Below, piece after piece: positions 1 to 40,623 of a DNA stretch of 64,000 nt. The stretch comes from Prorocentrum cordatum (taxonomy: Eukaryota; Sar; Dinophyceae; Prorocentrales; Prorocentraceae), in the NCBI GenBank assembly GCA_963575745.1, contig CAUYUJ010020760.1, positions 126,731 to 190,730 on the forward strand. The letters are read 5' to 3'. The notes below the pieces were generated by a model. That model saw nothing but the letters and a program-made list of their open reading frames with translations. It was not told the DNA's origin and ran no database searches. The position numbers were made by a program, and so were the translations under genes. Position 1 is the stretch's first letter; every line of letters starts with the position of its first letter.

Positions 1-97
1 GTTAGACACGTCTGCAGCGCAAGCGACAACAGCGTCAGCTGTAAAGCAAACCGATTGGGGTGACACGTGGGTCACAAATAATCCTCCACGGGGATAA

Positions 98-556
98 GCT
101 GGGCGCCCGAAATCTCTGGGGTAACTCGGGTCCGTGGTAACTCGGTTTTGGATTTCCGAAAAACGAACCCGAGTTAGCCCTGACCCGAGCTACCCCTGAA
201 AATTCGGGGCTCTGGACGCCCGAATTATCCCGGGTAACTCAGGCCCGGGGTAACTCTGGTTCGGAATCCCGAAAAACGAACCCGAGTTAGCCCTGACACG
301 AGTTACCCTTGATGATGCGGGGCTCTGGACGCCCGAATTATCCGGGGTAACTCGGGCCCGGGGTAACTCGGGTTTGGATTCCCGAAAAACGAACCCGAAT
401 TAGCCCTGACCCGAGCTACCCCTGATGACTCGGGGCTCTGGACGCCCGAATTATCCGGGGTAACTCGGGCCCAGGGTAACTCTGGTTCGAAATCCCGAAA
501 AACGAACCCGAGTTAGCCCTGACCCGAGTTACCCCTGATGATGCGGGGCTCTGAAG
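98..556. repeat. 113-bp tandem repeat, about 4 copies
   Basis: The phrase TCTGGACGCCCGAATTA recurs at 211, 324 and 437, with a truncated copy at 550, giving an exact 113-bp period. Each unit carries alternating CCCGAGTTA/GGGTAACTCG words, so it is rich in short inverted repeats. No coding signal is seen. Confidence 0.9.
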
Positions 557-622
557 CACTTCGAGCACCAATTCATCCCCAGCTTTCTTGAAGCGGGGCT
601 TCACTCCAAGATTCGCTGTATG

Positions 623-649
623 CGCCAGCGTGCTCTGGGCACGCTGGCG
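623..649. repeat. perfect 11-bp hairpin
   Basis: CGCCAGCGTGC at 623-633 and GCACGCTGGCG at 639-649 are exact reverse complements separated by 5 nt. It lies just after the 113-bp array. Function unknown. Confidence 0.7.
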
Positions 650-1750
650 TACGTTCACTTGCCTGGCATGGATTCGGTAATTTTCCAGGGGCGTTTTCCA
701 CCCCCCCCACCTCGCGCGGGTGCGCCGGCAGGAGGGAGGAGGGAGAAGGGAGGGAGGAGACGGAGGAGAGGGAGGAGAGGGGGAAGGGGAGGAGAGAGCG
801 AAGCAAGGGAGGCTGGAAGGATGGAGGAGGGAAGGAGGGAGGAGGGAAGGAGGAGGGAAAGGACAGGAGCTAAGAGGGAGCGGCGCTTCGCGCATGCGCA
901 TGCATCGAGGACGCGTCGGAACTCACACCGCTAGCAATCGCGAGGTTCTGTCTGGAGCAAATCGCGACACAGACTGCGTACCGATCGCCGCTGTGTGCTC
1001 TGAGGAGGAGAAGGAGGAGGAAGAAGAAGAAGATGATGATGAAGAAGAAGAAGAAGAGTTGCACGGGTACCATTCGCCGCCGCTTGCTCGGAGACTCTGC
1101 GCCTCCCGTTATCTCCCATCGTCTCCCATCTCATTCCCTCCCCACTCTGTCTCCCTGCGCCCTCCCCTCGCTCCATTCTCCTACCTGCTATGCACCCGAT
1201 ACCTCCGTCTCCATTCCTTCCATCTGTCCCTCCTTTTCCCCCCCCCCCCCTTCACCATCCCACCCTGCCCAACTATCCTTTTTTACCCCCATCCCTCCAG
1301 CTAGCCTCGACAGAACCGGAATCGCACCTGCCAGTACGCGCTGCTGGGGGCGCCGCAGGCGAGCGCCGTGGCTACAGGGTGCGAGACAAAAGCGGCAAAA
1401 CTGACAGGAACGCCGAATTATCTAATCACATCGTTACCCTCGCATGATTCCCAAACATATGCTTTGGAAAGGTGAAGCCAATCGCGTTCATTACGGCTTG
1501 CCTCAGACAAGATCGGGTCTCGCGGATACTCGGACCAACGCTTCATTGGCTAACGCGGACGCCTGCGAGCGTCACAACTTTGGTCTGCTTCGGAGTTCGA
1601 CGATTATAGCCAGAATCCAGATGAGCCCAATACTCCCAAACATAATCAATTTGCCAAAACGGCTTATCAGAGTGCTCGCGTGTCCTCCTGCTCCTGATCC
1701 GCCTGCGCCTTCGGCGTCGTCGCCGAGCTTTTCGTCGTCGTCTTCCTCCT
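650..1750. other. no gene seen; purine-rich then pyrimidine-rich filler
   Basis: About 720-880 is GGA-rich and 1000-1060 is GAA/GAT-rich. About 1100-1310 is C/T-rich. The stretch 1320-1735 is of ordinary complexity but shows no recognisable reading frame on either strand. Confidence 0.5.
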
Positions 1751-2578
1751 CCATTCCTTATCCTTACGAAGAACTCCCCCCTGTCGCACCCCGAGGCTGG
1801 TCGGAAGGGCGGGCCGTTCGCGTGAGACGCCCTTAAGTACCATGTATGAGCCTGAGGCTTAGAAGCTGGCAACACTTTCACAAATCGAGGGCGGGTCGCT
1901 TCCAAAATGTGGCTCTCGCCTTCGCGCCGCGCACACTCGTCTTCAACATTTGCAAGAGCTCCACGGATTGAGGTCGGGTCGTTTTCAAAATGTGGTTCTC
2001 GCCTTAGCGCCGTGCACGCTCGTCCTAAACATGTGCTAGAGCTCCACGGACTGAGTCCGGGTCGTTTTCAAAATGTGGCTCTCACCTTCGCGCCGCGCAC
2101 ACTCGTCATATACATGTGCTAGAGCTACACGGATTGAGGCCGGGTCGTGCTCAAAATGTGACTCTCGCTTTAGCGGCGCGCACGCTCGTCTTAAAAAGTT
2201 GCAAGAGCTCCACGGGTTGAAGGCGGGTGGTTTTCACAATGCGGCTCTCGCCTCAGCGCCGCGCACATTCGTTCTAATGGTTTTTCAAACGGTTCAGGAT
2301 TGTCAGGGCGCAACAGTTACGTTGACTAGCTGTGTTGAAATCCCAAGAGTGGCCTTCTGGCCCGATTCAGGACCGTCAAGACGCAACAATCAGGTTGATT
2401 CGAGGCGGTGAAGGCCTGAGAATGGTTTGTTCTGGCACGTCTCAGGACTTTCACACGGCTGTCTCCCAACAAGGCACTTCCTTCAGTGGAAGTGAATCCT
2501 TGTATGTGGCCTATGAAGAGGAAGCTTGGGGGGAGGGTGTATCCCAACATCGTTGATGAGTCTTGGGCTTACACTGGT
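1751..2578 (+). mobile_element. composite satellite-bearing element, copy 1
   Basis: One end begins CCATTCCTTATCCTTA. A conserved block with CACCCCGAGG follows. Then about five units of a roughly 80-bp satellite (AAAATGTGGCTCTCGCCTTAGCGCCGCGCAC type) lead into a conserved tail ending in ACTGGT at 2578, where a TCC tract starts. The same order occurs at 8346-9118 (reversed) and 22616-23786. No protein is encoded, so it is either a non-autonomous mobile element or a duplicated satellite block. Confidence 0.65.
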
Positions 2579-3012
2579 CTTTTCCCTCCTCCTCCTCCTC
2601 CTCCTCCTCATATTCCTCCTCATATTCCTCCTCAGATTCCTCCTCATATTCCTCCTCATCCTCGTCATTATCCTTCTCGCCCTCGCCCTCCGCCCTTCCA
2701 CTACACCTCTTCCTTCCGCTCCTCCTCCTCCTCCTCCTCCACCACCTCCTCCACCTCGTCGCATTCCTTCTCTTCCTCCTCCTCCTCCTCCTCGCATCCT
2801 CCTCCTCCTCCTCCTCCTCCTCCTCCTCCCTCCTCCTCCTCCTCCTCCTCCTCCTCCTCCTCCTCCTCGTCATCCTCATCCTTCTCATCCTGATCTTCAT
2901 GGTCCTCCTCCTCCTCCTCCTCCTCCTCCCTCCTCTTCCTTCTCCTCCTCCTCCTCCTCCTCCTCCTCCTCCTCCTCCTCCTCTTCCTTCTCCTCCTCCT
3001 CCTCCTCCTACT
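2579..3012. repeat. interrupted TCC microsatellite
   Basis: Runs of TCC with ATT, GTC and TCT interruptions cover about 430 bp. All frames are open only because of the repeat. Confidence 0.9.
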
Positions 3013-3189
3013 CCTCTTCCCCCGATTCCGCGGATTCCTCCTCCATCCTCCCCCTATTGGGGAACGACGTCTTACCCAGCCCTCTACTACGCGAAGCGTC
3101 TAGAATACACTTCCCCTACTTCCCTTTTGGGGGGGGCGACTTCGGCAATTCTAATCCAAGATAATCCACGAGGAGCCCAAGAGAACCTA

Positions 3190-3640
3190 GAGTCGCCAAA
3201 ACATTGCTCCAAGCCGCCCAAGATGGCCTCCAGACGGCCCAAGACGCCTCACATACACCCAAGAGGCTCTGAAAAGCACCCCCACGATAAAATAAAGGCA
3301 AAAATGTTTTGAATTTGCTTTGCTTCCGGATAGAGTGTAACATGTCTCCGTTTTCGGTTTCCCGACACTCCAATACGGCCCAAGAGGCCCCAAAGATTGC
3401 GCCAACCTGCCTACGAGGCCCTCCAGAAGGCGCCGAGACTGTTAGAAAGCAAAGCGGCCCAGGCGGCCTCCAAGACGGCCCGAGAGTCCCGAAAACGCCC
3501 CTGGAGAGGCCCAGAGCGCGAACACGAACCGACATTTCGACCTTAGCGCCCCAAGACGCCCCCGGGAGGCTCCAGCAAACTTCCGAGAGGTTCGAAACTC
3601 CACGAGGCCCCCAAAGAAGCCCCCAGCTACTTCTGAATAT
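3190..3640 (+). repeat. degenerate CCAAGACGGCC-type repeat field
   Basis: Irregularly spaced copies of CCAAGACGGCC, CCAAGAGGCC and CCAAGACGCC recur every 15-35 bp, all on one strand. They are interrupted by an A/T-rich core at about 3275-3370. The same field type recurs at 16960, 20681, 32570, 41456, 45801 and 60975. Confidence 0.7.
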
Positions 3641-3659
3641 GAACCAGGCTGATTCTGGC

Positions 3660-4400
3660 CTAGGTTCCACAGACGTATGAAGACGAAGACCGAAAAGAAG
3701 AAAACGGTCTCGATACAGCTGAACATCATGATGATGTAGTTCACGCCAAAATGGGTGAATTCCTTCTCATGTGTAGCCAGGCACTGGTGGCCAAACACAT
3801 TCACCCGGCGGCCATGTAGCCGCCGATGGGCACGCAGGAGAAGAACTCCGCCACAGGAAAGGAACAGAAAGAAGTCGGCCGTGGGACAGATCAGAACTCA
3901 ACGACCAGCGATTTATAGAGGACGCAACGCCCCGGGGTGCCGACGAAATAGAAGTGCGTGTCTAGGCCTCTGACTCCACGCTGAAGGCGCCAACCAGGGA
4001 AGGGATTACCCACCCATCCCGCGGGCGTCGGCACGATCCCATGGCACGAGCACCATCCGACAGCCAGGATGAAGAATAGAAATGGCACAGTAGCCAACCG
4101 GGGAAGGGATAACCACCCATCCCGCGGGCGTCGGCCAGAACGGCGGTACAGGGATGTCGAAGAGACGGTACATGGAGGCGAACGTCGTGAACGCCTACGC
4201 GCCCTCAATGGGGCATCATGATAAGGTAATGCAATGTGTACGTGAGTGCTCTCGACGGGCCGGCCATACGTGATGACCCAGTTCATGTAGCCCCTCGTGG
4301 CATACTTGTCAAAAGGTAGTTGCCCCCGGTCGGAAGCACAAAGAAAAAAGTTCATGACAACTCTCAGCGCCTCGCGGATGCGAGGCCCAACCACACGGGT
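3660..4400 (-). other. coding-like island, unrecognised
   Basis: The minus strand holds short stretches that read like protein but are broken by stops or frame changes. One reads FTHFGVNYIIMMFS followed by a hydrophobic run (about 3680-3770). Others are VAEFFSCVPIGGYMAA (about 3800-3850), MYRLFDIPVPPFW (about 4135-4175) and GYMNWVITYGRPVEST (about 4240-4290). Together they suggest a membrane protein in several exons, but I could not match a family or place splice sites. Spurious frames remain possible. Confidence 0.25.
3991..4135. repeat. two direct copies, about 102 bp apart
   Basis: GGGAAGGGATTACCCACCCA near 3996 and GGGAAGGGATAACCACCCA near 4100 are each followed by TCCCGCGGGCGTCGGC. They form a two-copy tandem duplication. 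Confidence 0.7.
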
Positions 4401-4507
4401 TCGATACCGAGGACGTAGTTATCGTAGTGGTCAAAGAAGCCCCCAAGACGCCCCCAAAACAGGCTCCCGAGAGGCCCGAAGGGCTCTCAGAATGCTGCTA
4501 ATCTTAT

Positions 4508-4660
4508 GTCGGGCATGTCCCCCTACAGGGGGATTTTGGACGAATAATTTTTCAATTACCCAAAAGAATCAGAAATTGTAAAAAAATGCTCATAACATCG
4601 TCCCCGCACTATTTTTGGGACTATCTTTAAACATTCCTCCTGTAGAGGGACAGGCCCGAC
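4508..4660. mobile_element. MITE-like element with inverted termini, copy 1
   Basis: It starts GTCGGGCATGTCCCCCTACA and ends in the near reverse complement TGTAGAGGGACAGGCCCGAC, about 26-bp termini. TTA lies on both sides (4504-4506 and 4661-4663), suggesting a TTA target duplication. The A/T-rich core has no ORF. A second copy is at 49063-49211. Confidence 0.75.
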
Positions 4661-5080
4661 TTAACGCTAATCAGTGATCTTCACCATGCCGCTCAATGAT
4701 GTTGGCGTTCTTGCCCTTTCTGGCTCCCAACGGCCTCACAGAGCCCAGAGAGCCTCCATGGCAACGCCCGGTCCACCCACAAAGCCACGGGAGTGCCACC
4801 ATGCAGCCCCCCGACGGTTCAGATTGGCCTTCACCACGGCGAACCTGGCCCAGGATACACTCCGAGACGGCCAAGAGTGCTTCCAAGAGACAGCCAAGTG
4901 GCTTCCAAAATGGTCCAGATGGCGTGGTCTTACAACCTAGAGAGTCCACGATGCCCTGAGAGTAGGCGAGGGTGGTTCGAGGGCGCCGAAGGCGGCCGCA
5001 CGATTGCTCCAAGAAGGTCCGGCGTAGCCTCATGATGCAGCCATGAGCCCTCAGAGACATCCGGAAACCGCAATGGCCCC
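4661..5080. other. no gene seen
   Basis: Ordinary-complexity, GC-rich sequence with scattered degenerate CCAAGA-type words (for example near 4870-4890). No recognisable reading frame. Confidence 0.4.
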
Positions 5081-5391
5081 AAGAATCTCCTCCTCCTCCA
5101 ACTGCCCCTCCTCCAACTCCTCCTCCTCATCCTGCTCCTCCTTCTCCTCCTCGTTCTCCTCCTCCTCCTCATCCTACTCCTCCTCCTCGTCCTCCTCCTC
5201 CTCCTCCTCCTCCCTCCTCCTCCTCCTCCTCCTCCTCCTCCCCCTCCTATCCTCCTCCTCCTCCTCCTCCTCAACATCATCATCATAATCAGAATCAGAA
5301 TCAGATCATCATCATCATCATCATCATCATCATCTCATCATCCTCATCCTCATCCTCATCCTCATCCTCATCCTCATCCTCATCCTCATCC

Positions 5392-5467
<76 letters not shown>

Positions 5468-5690
5468 CATCATCATCAGCATCATCATAAGCATCATCAT
5501 CAACATCAGCCTCAGCCTCATCCTCATCATCATCCTCATCCTCATTCATCCTCATCCTCATCCTCATCCTCATCCTCGTCCTCATCCTCATCCTCCTAGT
5601 TCCTCTCCTCCTCCGTGGTCTCCTCCTGGTTCCTCTCCTCCTCCGTGGTCTCCTCCTCGTTCCTCTCCTCCTCCTCTTCCTCCTCCTACT
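5081..5690. repeat. TCC tract grading into TCA/ATCCTC and back
   Basis: TCC repeats run to about 5275. CAT/TCA repeats and ATCCTC hexamers run to about 5600. A doubled GGTCTCCTCCTGGTTCCTCT-type unit follows. It is simple sequence only. Confidence 0.9.
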
Positions 5691-5697
5691 TATTCAC

Positions 5698-5885
5698 CCA
5701 CCACCCTTCCCTTCCCACTTCGATTCCCGTGTCCACTTGCCCAACGTTTTCATTCTCTATCCCACACCCACTTCTTCTTTCCATCCGTCCATCCTCCCCT
5801 TCCTTCCAGGCGCCTCCTCCTGCTCATACTGCGCCTCCCTCATTTCACTGCTGCTTTGATACTGCTACTGATGCTCCTGCTTCTG
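5698..5885 (+). repeat. dispersed duplication, copy 1
   Basis: About 190 bp beginning near CTTCCCACTTCGATTCCC and ending in TTTCACTGCTGCTTTGAT is repeated at 7236-7425 with a few changes. Both copies run directly into CTG/CAT repeats, so the microsatellite and its flank were duplicated together. Confidence 0.75.
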
Positions 5886-5903
5886 CTCCTGCTCCTGCGC
5901 CTC

Positions 5904-5932
5904 CTCATCATCATCATCAACATCATCATCAG

Positions 5933-5982
<50 letters not shown>

Positions 5983-6114
5983 GCATCATCAGCATCATCA
6001 TGATCATCAGCAGCAGCATCATCATCATCAGCATCATCAGCAGCAGCATCATCATCATCATCATCATCATCGTCATGAGCATCATCATCACCATCATCAT
6101 CAGCATCATCATAG
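5904..6114. repeat. CAT/CAG microsatellite
   Basis: Nearly uninterrupted CAT with CAG interruptions. It borders the probable last kinase exon at 6115-6189. Confidence 0.9.
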
Positions 6115-34806
<28,692 letters not shown>

Positions 34807-34865
34807 CTGCAGGCAGACTGCTTGACCCCTGCGGTCCGCCTCATTATCTTTCTCCCCCTTTCTCT

Positions 34866-34967
34866 CTCCTCCTCCTCCTCCTCCTCCTCCTCCTCCTCAG
34901 CATCATCATCATCAGCAGCAGCATAATCCGCCTCATCATAATGATCATCATCATGATCATCATCATG

Positions 34968-35030
<63 letters not shown>

Positions 35031-35077
35031 GTCATCATCAGCATCAGCATCAGCATCAGCATCAGCATCAGCATCAG

Positions 35078-35117
<40 letters not shown>

Positions 35118-35118
35118 G

Positions 35119-35191
<73 letters not shown>

Positions 35192-35340
35192 TTCCTCTCC
35201 TCCAACTTCTCCTCCTCCTCCTCCTCCTCCTCGTCCTCCTCCTCCTCATCCTCGTCCTCCTCCTCCTCCTCCTCCTCCTCCTCCTCCTCTTCCCCCCTGC
35301 TCCTCCTACTCCTCCTCATCCCCCTCCTCTTTCATCATAT
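34866..35340. repeat. TCC, CAT and CAG microsatellite cluster
   Basis: TCC to about 34900. CAT with CAGCAT interruptions at 34935-35190 includes six CAGCAT units near 35040-35080. TCC runs from about 35210 to 35335. Confidence 0.95.
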
Positions 35341-35518
35341 TTGCAGGTTCCTCCTGCAACTGCTCACACTTGACCTTCTCAACCCTCCCCATGCATCGGC
35401 ACCAGACGGCCGTGTAGCGAGTGCGAGAACGGGCCAAACCGAAGGCGAGAGAAACGAAGACGCGACAGGATGGGGCCAGCAGAGAAAGTCAAAGAAGTGC
35501 GAGGACCAACGACGCAAA

Positions 35519-35548
35519 CACACTCACACACACACACACACACACAGA

Positions 35549-35591
<43 letters not shown>

Positions 35592-35605
35592 GCGCGCGCG
35601 CGAGA
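35519..35605. repeat. CA microsatellite
   Basis: CA dinucleotides ending in a CGCGCGCG run. Confidence 0.95.
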
Positions 35606-36496
<891 letters not shown>

Positions 36497-36498
<2 letters not shown>

Positions 36499-36712
36499 AG
36501 TACAACACCTAGAAGATGGAGCAAGAGCGCCTCCCGCGCCCCAAATTTCAATGTTCCTCTGAGGGAGCAGGCCGCGGTCTGCAAATGTAGGTGTCTTTTT
36601 CGAAGCGACTTGCACGCCCCCACGTCGACCGCCCCGAACTTTGAAACTGGGGCCGGGGGGTAGGACCCGCTTCATCACGCACTCGAGATGGGCTTTTCTT
36701 TCGAAAACCTCG
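36497..36712 (+). repeat. dispersed repeat, copy 2
   Basis: Counterpart of 31999-32221. Here it directly follows the CAA tract. Confidence 0.8.
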
Positions 36713-37180
36713 CTGTCGGTTTCCACTGTGCTCTGGGCGCTCTGAAGGCGCTCCGACTCCCGTCGCGGCGCCGACGGCCCCCGTCGCGGGTAGCCACCGC
36801 GCGCCGAAGGCGCTCCGACCCCCGTCGCAGCGCGACGACGAGGCGAGGTTGACCCCCGTCGGGGGGTACCCCCAACACTTATTAAGAAACCCAGAGTACC
36901 CCTGGGAAGTCGCTCCTCCTGACTATCGGTCTCCACGGTGCTCTAGGCGCACAGCCAGAGGTCACGGGAACGCCAGGTCGGAGGGCACACGGGGCACCGG
37001 GAGGGCACGGAGGAGAAAGACTCTCCTCCGCTCTCGGCGCAGGGAGCAGAGGCACGGAGCTCGGAGCAGTCTCGGGAGCTGGGAGGCACGCCCCCTCCCC
37101 TCAAGGCGGCATGGGCAAGCCCTCATTGCGTTCCTTCCCTGTCGTCCCACGCTCCTTCGCCCTGTTTTCTGTATTTGTTG

Positions 37181-37214
<34 letters not shown>

Positions 37215-37284
37215 CGCTCTTTCTTTGTGTATGATTTCCTCTCTCTCTCTCTGAAGCTCTCCCGCTCCCGAAATATATGTATAT
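36713..37284. other. no gene; short repeats
   Basis: GAAGGCGCTCCGAC and CCGTCGC words recur at 36740-36840. CCCTGGGAAGTCGCTCCTCC near 36899 repeats a phrase near 36170. TC runs lie at about 37183-37216 and 37238-37252. Confidence 0.5.
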
Positions 37285-38690
37285 AACGATATGGTATGGT
37301 ATAATATGATGTGATATGATACGATATGATATGATGTAGTATCATATGATATGGTATGGTATGATGTGACATGAACTGTTTTGATATGATACGATACGAT
37401 GCGATGCGATATGACATGACATGACATGACATGATATGATATGATATGATTTGGTATGATACGATATGATATGATATGTTATGATATGATATGATATGAT
37501 ATGATATGATATGATATGACAGGGTACGGTATTATATGGCATGATATGATATGATATGATATGAGATGGCATGGTATGATATGATATGATATGGTATGGA
37601 ATGGTATGATATGATATGATATGCAACGATGTGTTATGATGTGATGTGATAGGTTGTGATATGATATGAATTGGTATGATGTGGTATGATATGATATGAG
37701 ATGACATGATATGGTTTGATAAGATATGATGTTCTATGATATGCTATGGTATGATATTATATGATGTGGTATGATATGAAAGGATATGATGTGCGATGAG
37801 ATGATATGATATAATATGGTATGATATGGCATGATACGATATGATATGCCATGGCGTGGCATGATATGATATGATATGATATGATATGCTATGATGTTAT
37901 GATATGATATGATATGGTATGATATGATGTGGCATGATATAAGATGATGAGATATGACATGATATGATGAATATGATGTGTCATGATATGATATGATATG
38001 GTATGGTATGATTTGAAATGGTATGTTATGATATGATATGACATGATGTGATATGAAATGAAATGAAATGATGTTATATGGTATGGTATGGTATGATGTG
38101 GTATGGTATGGTATGGCATGGTAATGTATGAGGTGGTATGGTATGGGATGATATGGTATGGTATGATATGTTATGATATGGTATGTTGCAAGTTGGTATG
38201 ATGTGGTATGATATGGCATGGTACGATATGATACGATATGATATGGCATGATGTCATGTGGTATGATATGATATGATATTATGTGAAATGAAATGAAATG
38301 ATATGTTAGAATATTACATGGTGTGCTATATTATGATACGATATGAACTGGCATAAAATGATATGGTATGATATGGTATGATACTACGCGGTATGATATG
38401 GCATGATTTGGAATGATGTGGTATGATACGATGTGTTATGGTGTAATGTGGTATGCTATGACATGATGTAGCGTGATATGGTATGGTGTGATATCAGATG
38501 GCGTGATATGATATGATATGATATGATATGATACTAGATGGTATGACGTGATACGGTATGATGTGATATCATGTTATATGATATGATATGGTGTGATATT
38601 GTATGACATAATATGGAATGGTATGCTATGGGATGATGCGATATGTTTTAATGTGGCATGATGTGATGTGATACGGGTGTGCATTCTGTA
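37285..38690. repeat. GATAT-type tract, 1.4 kb
   Basis: Degenerate pentamers ATGAT and ATGGT in the form ATGATATGATATGGTATG, with scattered substitutions, fill the whole segment. A/T-rich with a five-base period. Confidence 0.95.
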
Positions 38691-38999
38691 TATACGCATG
38701 ATGAGTCTGTGCAAATGCGTATGTTGTGTGTGCCGTGTGTGCTGTGTGTGTTGTGTGTGTGTGCGTGTGTGTGTGCGTGTGTGTGTGTGTGTATGCGCGT
38801 GTGTGTGTGTGTGCGTATCCCGGTCTCCCTTGCTTCCCTGCCTCCGTCCCGTGCCTCTCTCAGCTCCCTGCCGGTCCTCCCTCTCTCCATGTCCTCCCTC
38901 CCTCCCTGCCTCCCTCCCTCTCCCCCCTGCCTGCCCCCCTCCTTGCCTCCCTGCCTCACGCCATGGCCTCCCTAGATCCCTCCCCATCCATCCCACCTG
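38691..38999. repeat. GT tract then CCTCC-rich sequence
   Basis: GTGTGTGT with GC interruptions at about 38705-38815, then CCTCCCTCC-type sequence to about 38960. Confidence 0.85.
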
Positions 39000-39945
39000 C
39001 CGAACAGGCTCCCCCTTCTGGAGGAGGCAGAGGAGGTGGCGACCACCGAACCCTACCCCCAACAATCATCGATTCTCCTGAATCGATGGGAGGTGGGAGT
39101 AGGATTCGGAGGTCGCACGTGTTCGACGAATTCCGAACCCTGACCCCGCCGCCCATCGAGTTGCCTGAATCGGTAATCGGCGAGGGTAGAGTTCGGATTT
39201 CGCCGCTGAAGGGGGAGGAGGAGGAGGAGGAGGAGGAGGAGGAGGAGGAGGAGGAGGAGGAGGAGGAGAGCAGCAGCAGCAGCAATGCACTCCCTTGCCA
39301 TCACCGCAGTCTAATACTCGTGCCCTTGCGGGCTTCTTCGCTTTGCCGCTCCTTCTAGCACTTTCCGTCCCACTTAGCCTGCAACAAGGTGGCACGAGCT
39401 CGAGTTCGACATTGTTCGCGTGCTCTATGCTCACAAGAGCGCAACAGTTGCACAGTTTGGGTAAGTCCGATCAAAGCAACAGTGAAGCAGCAGCAGCAGC
39501 AGCAGCAGCAGCCCACTGGATGAGACTGCTTGCCCTCTGGAGGAGCCTCGCCGTGGGTGGCCTCTGCTGGTCTGTCTCGCCGGATTGCGGCGGCGGCTCC
39601 TTAGAAGGTGGGAGGAGGAGGAGGAGGAGGAGGAGGAGGAAGTGGGAGCAGGGGGAGGAGGAGAAGGAGCGGCAGAGTAGCAAGAGGAGGAGGAGGAGGA
39701 GGAAGAGGAAGAGGAGGAGGACCAGTTGCGCTTTACCATAATCAGTCGAAAGGACGACGAAAGGTCTATAGAGCCCTCTTTCTGAAGCGGGACCGCGCAG
39801 TTCCCGCGCCACCCATCTGGCCTCATCACGAAAGGTGGGAGGAGGAAGAGGAGGAGGAGGAGGAGGAGGAGGAGGAGGAGGAGGGATGCCGCGGCATCGC
39901 GCTTCCAGACCTATATTGGCGTCGGGCGGTGAGGTGTCTTGGAAG
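39000..39945 (-). other. GGA tracts with weak coding-like islands
   Basis: GGA runs lie at 39211-39266, 39613-39645 and 39838-39883, and CAG at about 39487-39511. A short two-copy repeat (CCTGAATCG) is at 39070-39190. On the minus strand, DQQRPPTARLLQRASSLIQW (about 39512-39572) looks like the RPT..LL end of a kinase domain. RDEARWVARELRGPASERGL (about 39770-39830) also reads like protein. Neither can be linked to a gene. Confidence 0.25.
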
Positions 39946-39949
39946 GCTC

Positions 39950-40623
39950 TGCGCTTGCGTCGGCTGCCACTGCTCGTCCTTTCTTGCACCCAGTGATCAC
40001 AACGCTAAAGTTCTGATAACGTCCGAATTCCAACATCGCCTCCCACATATCGTTCGACAGCGCCAGAGCCCGCGGCCACTGACCACCTTTCACTCAAGCG
40101 CTGTTCCTCAGCGGTGTGGCTGATTAGCCTGTCGCATCGCTTCTGCGGAGCAGAGCAACGATCGCAAGGCTGTAGCTGGCTGCGTTGGGCTCCAGCTTCG
40201 CCTCCCGCATCTCGCTCAGCAGCGCAAGCGCCCGCTGCCACTGCTCGCCCTTCTTGCACGCGCTGATCCCAGCGTTGTAGCTGATGACGTCGGGCTCCAG
40301 CTTCGCCTCCCACATTTCGCTCAGCAGCGCAAGTGCCCGCTGCCACTGCTCGCCCTTCTCGCACGCGCTGATCCCAGCGCTGTAGCTGATGACGTCGGGC
40401 TCCAGCTTCGCCTCCCACATCTTGCTCAGCAGCGCAAGTGCCCGCTGCCACTGCTCGCCCTTCTCGCACGCGCTGATCCCAGCGCTGTAGCTGATGACGT
40501 CGGGCTCCAGCTTCGCCTCCCACATCTGCTCAGCAGCGCAAGTGCCCGCTGCCACTGCTCGCCCTTCTCGCACGCGCTGATCCCAGCGCTGTAGCTGATG
40601 ACGTTGGGCTCGGGCGGCGGCAG
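39950..40623 (-). pseudogene. PPR-array unit A, decayed
   Basis: The minus strand carries PPR repeats of the form VISYSAGISACEKGEQW. Three are intact in the frame 40124-40693 and one is in a shifted frame at its start. Two or three degenerate ones follow down to about 39950 (KGGQWPRALALSNDMWEA, FSVVITGCKKG). Relative to unit B, about 100 bp between the 5-prime block and the first repeat are missing. The first repeat is then out of frame until a single C is lost in CATCTGCTCAG near 40529 (other repeats read CATCTCGCTCAG), which restores it. A stop follows SDATG at 40124-40126. Probably not a functional gene, although a short in-frame product is possible. Confidence 0.7.

Noticed and set aside
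1-560. CRISPR array
   Set aside because: The 113-bp repeats are contiguous without unique spacers, and the window is eukaryotic.
36780-36800. GRSAFGA as a kinase glycine loop
   Set aside because: It lies in a short local repeat (GAAGGCGCTCCGAC) with no N-lobe context.
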